The notes under the pieces were generated by a model. That model did no database searches, was not told the DNA's origin, and worked only from the letters and a program-made list of their open reading frames with translations. Of a DNA stretch of 64,000 bases, positions 22,776 to 32,300 are shown piece by piece (position 1 is the stretch's first letter; every line of letters begins with the position of its first letter). Position numbers and translations under genes: made by a program. Source of the stretch: Isoperla grammatica (Eukaryota > Arthropoda > Insecta > Plecoptera > Perlodidae); NCBI GenBank assembly GCA_945910005.1, contig OX246739.1, forward strand, positions 878,501 to 942,500, read 5' to 3'.

Positions 22776-23587
22776 CTATTAGATAGAGCAAATCAGGGCT
22801 TTCTAGAACAATTCTGAAATCATCTATTGGACTTTGCTCAGTCACACAAACAAAACTGTGTGTAAAACGACACCGAATATTATTTCAACCATGCTCTTCA
22901 GGCTAGATGCACAGGCTACCTTTACCAGGCAGCTTGCTACTCGCTACTACATTCGTCAACATCAAGTTGACGAAACAGATCGTTAGATGTAGGAAAAGTT
23001 TACTGTTTTAGTTTCAAGGAAAACATCTTGGCACGAAGGCTAGGCCTAGTTGAGTCCTTCTGGCAGAACTAGCCTTTCAAGTTTAAAATACTATTTTCAA
23101 CTAACCATAGCTATTTGACCAAAACATACATTTTTAGAGATATTTTCTCACATATTTAATCAATCCTACTTAATATCTTGAGAGATTTAATAAAATTATT
23201 ATTGAAGGGGCGGACACCGGCATAGAAGATGGCCTACGTGACTACCGAGTATGGTGACATGGCTGATTAAATCCTTCTAGAAACTTCCACTCATTTCCTG
23301 TTGACCGTTGGTTCCTCCCATCCCAAGGAATACGAAGTTTACTAGGCAAATTACTTCACTGAAAAAATTTTTTGCACGGGTATCCAGTTTACATTCCATG
23401 TGAGGGTTTCAAGGGATTTATACCGACCTTGAGAAAAAATTGCCAAGTTCTTTGCGAATTGCGAAAACATAAATTAAAATCGTAAGAGTTCACTGCGACA
23501 AACAAACTATGCGCGATGTAAGTTTTGAATAGACCACTAATGACTTGAAAACTTCAGATTCAAATTGTATAAACAATAATTTCTTAC

Positions 23588-23730
23588 CTTATAGTTTCTT
23601 CACACGAGGAAGCAAGTAGCGAACGAGGTACTTGTTGAACACACAAACGAACTGTACTACCGATGTCGTAAGAGTGGGACCGGGCGAGGGGGTTGGTCGC
23701 TTATAAAGGGAGAAGCGTGTGACGTCAGAA
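23588..23730 (-). promoter_or_regulatory. promoter and 5' leader exon of Hsp20 copy A
   Basis: On the minus strand, TGACGTCACA (palindromic core 23720-23727) is followed 12 bp later by a TATA box CTTTATAAG (23708-23700). A start site near 23672 is expected. A short leader then ends at AAG|gtaag (23588), and its intron would run to the acceptor at about 22011. No perfect heat shock element (three GAA/TTC blocks) was seen close by; two direct copies of acttccagat lie about 110-125 bp upstream of the TATA box. Confidence 0.6.
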
Positions 23731-24076
23731 TAGTAACGCGTTCTCGACGTTGATTGGTCAACAAGTACTAGTATTTTCTGGATGCAGTAATGCTTCGTAT
23801 CTTGGTTGGCGAGTCTATCTAGATCTGGAAGTATCTGGAAGTAATAATAATAGCGTTATTTTTAATTAGAGATTAGCACTATTACAAACAATTATTATCA
23901 CGTTAAAATTAGGTATTGAGTCAGAAACACAACTGTCATACAAATCAGTACATAGGCCAATTTAGAATTAGCAGTATACGCCTTTATATGTACTATTAGT
24001 TTTGTTTTTTTGCCCTGCACTTTCTTGTGGTGCAAGCCGGAATTTCGCAAAGGTGCAAGGCACGCTGGCTCTGGTG

Positions 24077-24419
24077 CAGAGCTGGGTAGTAACGTAACGG
24101 AAGTAACGCGTACTGTAACGAAATTACTTGCCAGTAATTTCAAACGGACAAGTACTATCACTTCCATGGTAACTTGAGGTTAATGCTTCCCGTCGGCGCG
24201 CCTGCTGCCTTTGAAACGTCACAAAATATGCAATATTTAAAATACAGATTTACAATTACTTCCCTTATTGAAAGGACATGTTTTATTTTGAAAGTAATTT
24301 TGAAGTAATTTCACTAATTTTTCCATAAAACTTAACTACATGGTGATTTTATTACATTTTGGTTCCAGTAATAAATAACTTGATTTCACTATTTTTGAAA
24401 ATTAATTTACCCAGGTCTG
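24077..24419. mobile_element. 343-bp hAT-like MITE
   Basis: The left end is cagagctgggta; the complement of the right end reads cagacctgggta. The flanking 8-mers CTCTGGTG and CTCCAGTG match at 6 of 8 positions, the target length expected for hAT. The interior has gtaacgtaacggaagtaacg, repeats of a kind common in hAT-derived MITEs. Confidence 0.65.
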
Positions 24420-24576
24420 CTCCAGTGTAGCAATGGCTTACGGTGTGTGAAGTAGTAACGTAGAGTAGTAGTAAATATTTATGTAGCATAATAGCTATTG
24501 TTATACATTTGGCAACCTGTGGTACATAATATACCAGCAGGGTGATTCTGAATGGGTGCCTATAACTTTATTAGCT

Positions 24577-24655
24577 TACCGGTTTCGGTCGTTACTGTAG
24601 GTGAATGCAAGGTGATGATTGGGTCATCGCCTTCTTGTAACGACCGAAACCGGTG
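24577..24655. repeat. nested hairpin
   Basis: accggtttcggtcgttac (left) and gtaacgaccgaaaccggt (right) are perfect inverted copies of 18 bp. An inner inverted pair ggtgatga / tcatcgcc sits in the loop. A small foldback transposon or a structured site are both possible. Confidence 0.7.
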
Positions 24656-25285
24656 ATAAACTTAGCGGAGGGTGGGTAATTGCAATTAAAAATTTGTAAG
24701 CTTTAAACTCGATTTTGATTTCGAAATTTCAATAAAACACAGTGAAAGAATAATGTGTGTATGTATATTGTTTTTATCGTGAACACGCAAAATAATTTAA
24801 AAACATGGATTGGATTCATAATTACAGAAGGGGGGGGGGGGGGGGGGGATTTCTGGGACCATGTGTGACATGGGCAAGAGGGTTAATCAAAAAATCAAAA
24901 CAGGCTTAAAATGTCAAATAGGTGTGTGCCAATTAATTCAGGCCAATCAGCCAACAATACTTGCTGGGAATTGTGCTTGCGTTATTTTGCAGATATCTTT
25001 TATATCGATGAGCACAGACAAGATGGATCCCGTGATTATCTTGTACAGCGTAGCGTGGTAGGGCATAGCCCTCCTTTAACTATGTTTCTTAAAAACTAAT
25101 GTATGCATTCTATTTGAGTTTGTAATTATTCCTGCCAAACATTGAATGAACACTGCGGATGAAAAAACTCTTTTCCTCTTCGAGCAGTTATGTACAAAAC
25201 AGTGGTTCTCAATCTTTATAATTATACAGTACTTTATGTTATTAAAAATGAAGATTTAATTATATATTTTTTTTGTACCTATTTG

Positions 25286-26299
25286 CAGTGTTGGGTAAGT
25301 TCCTTAAAAAATGGACCTAGTTCCAGTTCCAGTTCCACGCAAGAAAAAAGGAACTCTTTCCAGTTCCAAGTTCCTGTAAAAAAAAAGGAACTGGGGCGTT
25401 CCTTAGTTCCTTTCAAAATGTAACTAAGTTCCTAAATAGTTCCTTTCTGCAAACAACCATTTTTCTTTGGATATTGCAAAAAATGGTCTGTATTTTTTAA
25501 AGGGCGGTATGTTATTGCCACGAACACCAGACATTATAAAAAAAACGATCGAAAGAGACAGCAATGTTGTCACATGCACTTGTGCGAAGAATTGAATAGC
25601 CTAGATCAGTGAATATTGAGATAGCTCCTTGCCCCTAAATAACTTCAACCCCCACCCCACTCGGACCACATCTTTCATCATCAATACCTTCCCGTTTCCA
25701 ATGAATTCGAATGCATTTTCGCTGGCGATGCGAATGATTGGTATTAACACCGCCGGGGTGTTGGGTGAACATTGACTGATGTGATGGGTTGACAAGTGAT
25801 ATATTTCATGTTTTGTTTGATTTCGGAATGACAGTCTGAGTCATGTTGCTCTTACACCTGTGTATAGGAGGGGTTGGACGGTTGGTCAGTTATAAGTGAC
25901 ATGAGACGCTTATTCCGCACGAGCGATTTGGGATTAGTCACCGGTTTCGGGTCTTCGACTTGTGCCGGTGTGCGACTAATTGGAGACCCCACGCGGGGGT
26001 GGCGTAGCAGGTTGCGGTGGGTAGACAAGAATGAAATATTACAAAAAAAAGTTGTTTTAGATTTCTCGTTTCTGTCATCTTGTAAGTAAACTATGTTTTG
26101 GCGCTTTCGTCCTTCAAGCTTGTACAGTCAAGTAAAAATAAAAGGAACTTATGAAAATAAGTTACAGTTCCTGGAAAATTGGAACTATGGCGTTCCACAG
26201 TTCCTGACTGGAAAAAGGAACTATAGCGTTCCTTAGTTCCTTAAAAAGGAACTAGTTCCTAGGAACGGAACTAAAAAAATCCGTTCCTACCCAACATTG
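25286..26299. mobile_element. 1014-bp non-autonomous hAT element, perfect 8-bp target duplication
   Basis: The left end is cagtgttgggtaagttcc; the complement of the right end reads caatgttgggtaggaacg. CCTATTTG flanks both sides exactly (25278-25285 and 26300-26307), the 8-bp length typical of hAT. The interior carries clusters of aaggaact/agttcc in both orientations near the ends, which look like subterminal repeats. No transposase frame is present. Confidence 0.85.
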
Positions 26300-26450
26300 C
26301 CTATTTGGAAACACATTAGAACTGTGAGGTTTGGGTTCTAATAATGTATCTAAAGGTAATAGATTCTAAAGTGGGAATGACATTTCAATTACTCAGTCAA
26401 GGGTTCATTAAAAAATAAAAACCATATTACTGATACCAGTACATTTTTCT

Positions 26451-26456
26451 TTTATT
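26451..26456 (-). terminator. polyadenylation signal of Hsp20 copy B
   Basis: AATAAA on the minus strand about 157 bp after the stop. The sequence around it (ttattgatgtaaatcagtct) resembles the 3' end of copy A (ttattgatcaatcagtct near 20003), so the two genes share their 3' untranslated end. Confidence 0.6.
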
Positions 26457-26612
26457 GATGTAAATCAGTCTCTAAGTTTACAATTCAGTCTGGTGAGTTG
26501 TTCAAGTAGGTAGTACAATTCATTACAAATTATTAAATGCGTAGTGAACGTGGCGTTTCTTAAAGGATTCGAACCTCTCTGGCACCGCATTGGCTTTGCT
26601 TGATGAGGCGGA

Positions 26613-28321
26613 TTAGTTGATTGCTGAAGCTTGAGTGTGAACTATTGGGATCACACGTGACTTCTGAAACACAGGTGACCTCTTAGTTCTGACGACCAGT
26701 AGTAGCCAATGGTTTAGCCGCGGTCGCTTAGCCGGTTCCCATACGAACACCAAAGTTAAGCAACCTCGGACTAGGTCAGGAGGAGGGTGGGTAACCACTC
26801 TCCTCTGAAATACTAGTTACTGTTGGTTAGAGGAGATTGGAAGGTGCAAAAGGTTGTGTAACAGCTTCGTTCTTCTCGTCAACTGCTTGGCAGTCCAGGT
26901 TAGTGGAGGAACCTATACGACTGGTCAAAGTTACACCGTCCTTTCGGATGGGATGTAAAGCTGATGGTCCCCTAGTACTTTTCAACAGGAGCAGGCTACG
27001 TGCCGGTACCAGGCTTCCCCTCCTCTCTTCCTAATCATCATTCATCAATCACCATAGCCCAGCCCACATATTATATAATGAACTTGAAGGGAGCTGTTGT
27101 TTACTTTGTTAAATAAGAACTTTGTTAAAGATGAAGAAATTACTTTGTTAAATCCAGAATGTTGTTAAAAGGGAGTTCTTTAAAAGAGAGTTGGACTGTA
27201 GTAAATTTGCACTAGTAGGACCTCGATCCTGTTGCAGATACAGAATACATAACATAAAAACCTACATATTTGGTAACAGAACAGTGATGTAGGAAGGGTT
27301 AAGGGAAGCAACTGAATGCAAAGGGCATCTACAAGATTAAACTAAAGAAGTAAGGCATTCAGACTCATATCAAAGGGCAAACGAACCTGGTCGTCTGTCG
27401 GCGTGCGTGGCGCCCGTACTGTCAGCACTCCGTCGGTCGACAGCGTTGACGTGACTCTGTCGCGCTCAACGCCCGGCGGCAGAACGTAGCGACGTGCAAA
27501 GCGACGGCTCACGAAGCCATGTTCGTCGGGTCGCTCGTCGTGAACGCCCTCGACTATGACGTGGCCGCCGTCGGTTGTCTTCACCGTCACCTCGCCCGGC
27601 TGGAACTGCTGCACGTCCAGGTTCACCTGCGACATTCACACTTTCTCACTTTAGTTGGTATTTAAGGAAACACAGCGACTCACGTTTCAATCCCACACAT
27701 GCACTTTTGTAGTATTGGTACAATTTCAAAGTGTCATTTATTTGAGTTGTATGTAATTCCAAAAATAAATTACACCTTCTTCAAATTTTATAAATACTAT
27801 GAAACCTTTTGTTTGTGTGATCGAGATGTCAGAAAGAGAAAATTTATAAAATGGGAATGTCCAAGGAAATAACTTTAGTGCTTTAGATAGGCCTACTTTA
27901 AACGAAAGTTGCTATAAACTAAGACATTAGTTAAGCACTTACAAGTGGTTATTACCTGGATAAGATATCTCACCAGCAATTTGGAGAAAAGTGAGTTTAA
28001 AGTTAAAACTGGTGAGTCGCTAATAGTTACACCTTATTTTGTGCCGCAGTGGTCACTCAGTTTGTGCTGCACCTAGTTGCAGTTATCTGAAATAAACATT
28101 AGTGAACCTACCATAAACGCATCCTTGTCAAGCTGGATACTGGATGTTCCACTCTTGTGGCCGGGTATGTGGCGCCACGGACGAATGTAGCCGGACTGTA
28201 TTGGTCCAGCAAGAGTGCCATGGGGATGAAGCAAGTTATCGTTCATTAAAGCGATACCCAAGCTTTGATCCAACAGTGATAGTGGTCTGGTGACATTAAT
28301 CAATACATCTCGTAGAGACAT
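26613..28321 (-). CDS. small heat shock protein, alpha-crystallin/Hsp20, l(2)efl type (copy B)
   Basis: The coding exons are 28321-28112 (ATG), 27626-27387 and 26663-26613 (TAA), giving 166 residues. The layout matches copy A: first exon with SLLDQSLGIAL and [15 protein letters not shown], second with the alpha-crystallin domain ([44 protein letters not shown]), and a short third exon with SRVIPIVHTQAS, the I-P-I oligomer motif. Compared with copy A, the C-terminal tail is about 17 residues shorter. The codon use of exon 2 is strongly GC-rich. The donor of exon 2 is the less usual gttcgt. The start lies just after an acceptor (cttccag), so a leader exon exists upstream. It is an ATP-independent chaperone of the same kind as copy A and arose by local duplication. 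Confidence 0.92.
26698..27055 (+). mobile_element. 5S-rRNA-derived SINE
   Basis: 26725-26805 resembles the middle and 3' part of 5S rRNA: caaagttaagcaacctcgg covers the internal promoter region and gggtgggtaaccact the following conserved part. Downstream comes a non-5S body with cctttcggatgggatgtaaa and gctgatggtcccctag, then a tail with catcattcatcaatcacca. The body and tail are of the kind found in arthropod SINEs. It lies in intron 2 of Hsp20 copy B and begins only about 35 bp from the acceptor of exon 3. Confidence 0.75.
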
Positions 28322-28780
28322 GATTCTGGAAGAAAACAAAACCTGCAATTGAAGGAGGGAGTGCATCGTGTGCTAGGGGTGGGAGAATATTACTAGGAGG
28401 CTATCCTACATGTCCAAGCCCACATTTAACGCAGGGTGGAAAATACCCGGGAAGGAGAACCGTAAAGAAGGTAAGCCTACTGCATAATAACCTGATGCCG
28501 GTGTGCGCCGGTAATAATTCCTTTGACTGGACTGACTGCCTGACGCCATGTGGGCCTAGGCCTAGATCTAGTGGCTATACATAATTATTTTCTAACATTA
28601 TCTAACAATTTAGTATATGGCTCATTTGTCGGTACCTTTTTGTGTAATCCCCTAGTAAATACAGCTCCTTCCTTGCTGTTTTTGGAGATCGAAATTATTG
28701 TAGTTGTTGACGTTAAAAAAATGTTTGTGTTCGAAAATCGAACTTTGAAAAGGGAAGAAGGCCTGTGACCATGAAGGAAG

Positions 28781-28802
28781 GAATATAGCCTGTGACGTCA
28801 TT
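28781..28802 (-). promoter_or_regulatory. candidate promoter of Hsp20 copy B
   Basis: On the minus strand TGACGTCACA (core 28800-28793) is followed by GGCTATATTC, a TATA-like box at 28787-28781. Copy A has the same TGACGTCACA upstream of its TATA box, though with a longer gap. The leader exon and its donor were not identified. This stretch also lies about 550 bp upstream of the divergent XPC start codon. Confidence 0.4.
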
Positions 28803-28982
28803 AAATAACCTCATGATTGATGATTGGCGCGCTAATGCAGTACCGACAACAACAAAAACGAAAGTATCACCAACCTTAAATAGTTATTTATTTACCCAAC
28901 AAATTGTTAATACAGAGGCATTATATAAGCAACATTATAAACCAGTGAAATTAAATATAATATTGCATTTTTAATACATAAA

Positions 28983-28998
28983 TACATACATACATACA

Positions 28999-29028
<30 letters not shown>
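28983..29028. repeat. (CATA)n microsatellite
   Basis: About eleven catacata units in the spacer between Hsp20 copy B and XPC. Confidence 0.95.
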
Positions 29029-29029
<1 letters not shown>

Positions 29030-29345
29030 GAATTTTTTTTGTGTACTGTCTTTATAAATGGATTTTATCACTGGGATGTTGAACCGCTGACATAGTTTAA
29101 TCTGTTGGCCACCCTGCCAGAATTGAGACGTCGAGTCGAGCATGATCATGGCCAGTGCTTGTTGACAAGTAGTGTAGTCTTTTTAGGTTATGAAATGTTA
29201 AATTTGTTTACTTTTATGGAGTATAATAGATGGGTTATGGTTCACATAGTATGCAAATAGTAGTTTTAAAGGTGGTAAATATGATGGTTTCATTGTCATG
29301 TAAGTTCCTTTAATATATACGAAAGAAAACGTGTTTGTTTTAACA

Positions 29346-32300
29346 ATGCCTGGGAGGCCAAGTCGAGCTTCAAAAAGAACGTCTGTAGAGACTGCTCCTA
29401 GGCCAAGTTATCGCGACAGGTCAACATCTTCTGAAAAGTCAGATGATGAAGACATACCGCCAAAGAAAAAACTTCTAAAACGGAAAAAAGTTGATCGTGA
29501 CAGCTCAGCATCTTCGGAAAAGTCATATGAAGACAATCGGGAAAAGAAAAAAGTCCCAAAATGGGAAAAATTTGATCGTGACAGCTCAACGTCTTCTGAA
29601 AAGTCAGACGATGAAGACAATCGGGCAAAGAAAAAAGTACCAACACGGAGAAAAATTGTTAACGGTAAGCCTAAAACTAACTCAAGAACTAGGCCTAGCC
29701 CTACAACCAAGCAGCAAAAAAACAAATCACATCCTTCAGATAGGCCTAGTGGTTCCTGTGATTTGATTGAAACCAACATAGACCTACCTCCACCACATGC
29801 ACGTGATGTAGGTCTTCTTGGGAAATCTAAAGCCCATGGCGAGCGACAAAGTCAAGATGATTCATCATCTGACAGTTCTGACGATTTTCGTATGCAATCT
29901 GCAACCCTGGATTTAGGTTCTGATTTTTTTCGTACTATTCCTAACTCTTGCAAAACTGAGGATTTTTCTAGCATTGAAAACAATATTTTATCAGGTGTCA
30001 CTAGTACACTAACTGACTCGGAATCCGAAGTAGAGTATACTGAAGTAAACTGGCCATGTATTCCATCAGCATCAGACACACCTTTGCCCAGTGTCGCTAC
30101 AGTAAAACATGAAGCTGCTACAGAAGAGACACATGTGCCTAGTAAAAGGAAGCAAACTTCCCGAACGAGAAAGAAGCTCAGTCTAACTAAACCTAAGATC
30201 AAGGAAGAAACAAATGCACTGGATGTTTTGCAACTACTTAAGTTGGGAGAAGGATCTAGTTCAGAACTTCCCATTTCCAGCAAGTCTCTCTCTTCTGACT
30301 CCTCTGACAATCTAACTGATTTGGAAGAAGTAGCAGTGAATGATGTTGAATCAGATAGGCCCAAGCCCCTCCATTCTATTCCCAAAGAAGGTGTTCAGAT
30401 AACTTTAGAAATACCTGAACTGCATCAGAAACGAAAGAAAAAAGACTTCGATATGGAAGCATACTTACTGCGGCGTATAAACAATCGTAAGCGAGCCGTC
30501 CAAGTGTTGGCCCATAAAGTGAGCCTCCTATGCTGGATTGCACATGGGCGCCACATTAACTCGGTTCTTAATTCTGAACTTCTTCTTGGAATGTCCTTGT
30601 CTCTGATCCCTTCTAAACAATGCTATCCTCCTAAACATGCCGACTTAGATTACATGGAACAAATTCTAAGGTGGTTCCACAAAACAATTTCTTTTGACTC
30701 TGATGTTGAGGAAAGTAAACCTAAAGATCTCCTCAACTCTCTTGAAAGCCAGTTGATTTCAAGAAAAGCAGATTCAAAAAGCAATATGGTGTTGCTGTTT
30801 ATTTGTATCTTGAGATCACTTGGCATCAAAACTAGACTAGTGTTATCCTTGCAGCCAGTATCGTTAAAACTTGCCAGCCAAGATCTTTGCACAGTTATTC
30901 CCAAGAAATCATCTGCCAAGAAAACAAAGGAGGAGCCTGAGTCAAAAACCAATGTACAAAGCTCTGCAAAGAAAAATAGCATTGATGCAAAGTCAGAGGA
31001 GAAAAAAGATTTAGCTTCTTCTTCCAAATCTAAAAAAGAAAAATCTGCCAAAGTACAAAAAAGCAAGTACTTTATTGATAGTGGCAAACCTTCAAGTACC
31101 GGTAAAATAAAAGGTTCCGAATCAACCAACAAAAGCAAATATTTTGATGCAACATCAGATACGCCTACGCCGAAAGTAAAGGAAAGCTCTCGTGAGTGCA
31201 AGTCAAAATCTTCAGTGGTTCGAAAGTCGAAGAAAAAAGCAGTTGAAACAGATATGCCTGACTCAAAAAGCAAGTACTTTTCAAAATCGGAGTTTGAAGA
31301 CTTTGAAAAAAAAGTAGGCACATCTACAGCCATAAACAAATCTGAACATTCGTCATCTCGCAAGTCAGATGACACAGATGTGCCTAACACAACTAACAGT
31401 AAAAATTTGATTAAAAATGTATCAACTCCTAAAACAAGATCACTTCCAAGCCGCTCTGCTAAGGTAAAGAGCAAACCCTTGACTGATGGTAATAAATCCG
31501 CCATTACAAGTGAGTCTGAACCAGAGTCAAAACGTCGGAAGAGGAAGGATTTGCCCCGGGAACAAAAAACTACACCTAGCAGGCCCACACGTAAACAAAG
31601 TATCAGTAAGAAGGAAAAAAGTGCTTTGAAATCAAACCCCCAGAAGAGTGCAAAAAACAAATCGAAGCCACGGAATGAAGCCAGTGGCTCAGACTTTGAA
31701 CCTGATGAAGAAAGTGATCAGTCTGAAATCCTAGATTCAGATTCAGCACCTGATTCAGACTTTGTGCCTCAGGTAGGGTTGTTTGTTGTTAATTGTTATA
31801 GCCTAGTATAGCATATTATCATGCTCATTTTATGCCAGGGTTTGATAAATAGCCTACTGGTTGGCATCCTGCCATGGATTGTTTCTAGATTAAACCGTTA
31901 CCAGTATATCAAGGAAACTTGAAATTTAAGCATTCTACTAACAGAACACTTGGGAACATTATTTACATTCTTAGCCTTTCACTTGAAAATCACAAGATTA
32001 GTTTTTCTACCATATCTATTTGCAATTAAAGTTTAATAGTTCCTTAATAAACTATATATCCATTCTTCAAGTAATGTTTCTTGAAGCCCCTAACAATTTC
32101 TTGTAAAGAAACGTGTGGTTGTGCATTCTAAATAAAAAACAAATCATCAGCACAAAGTAAATAAATACTTAATTATGATATTGACATGTCATCAGTATAA
32201 AGAATAAATTTAATTTGAATCTACAATTAATAGTTAACAGTGATTTTACTTTCCTTGTTGTGTACCAATGCAGCTCTTCATGAACATTCCAAGGACATGA

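Noticed and set aside
29852..30385. Minus-strand open frame of 177 codons
   Set aside because: Also antisense to XPC exon 1, with no recognisable domain.
30650..31660. Long minus-strand open frame of 336 codons
   Set aside because: It lies antisense to the XPC exon 1 coding region and is a mirror of its Ser/Lys-rich codons; no domain of its own.
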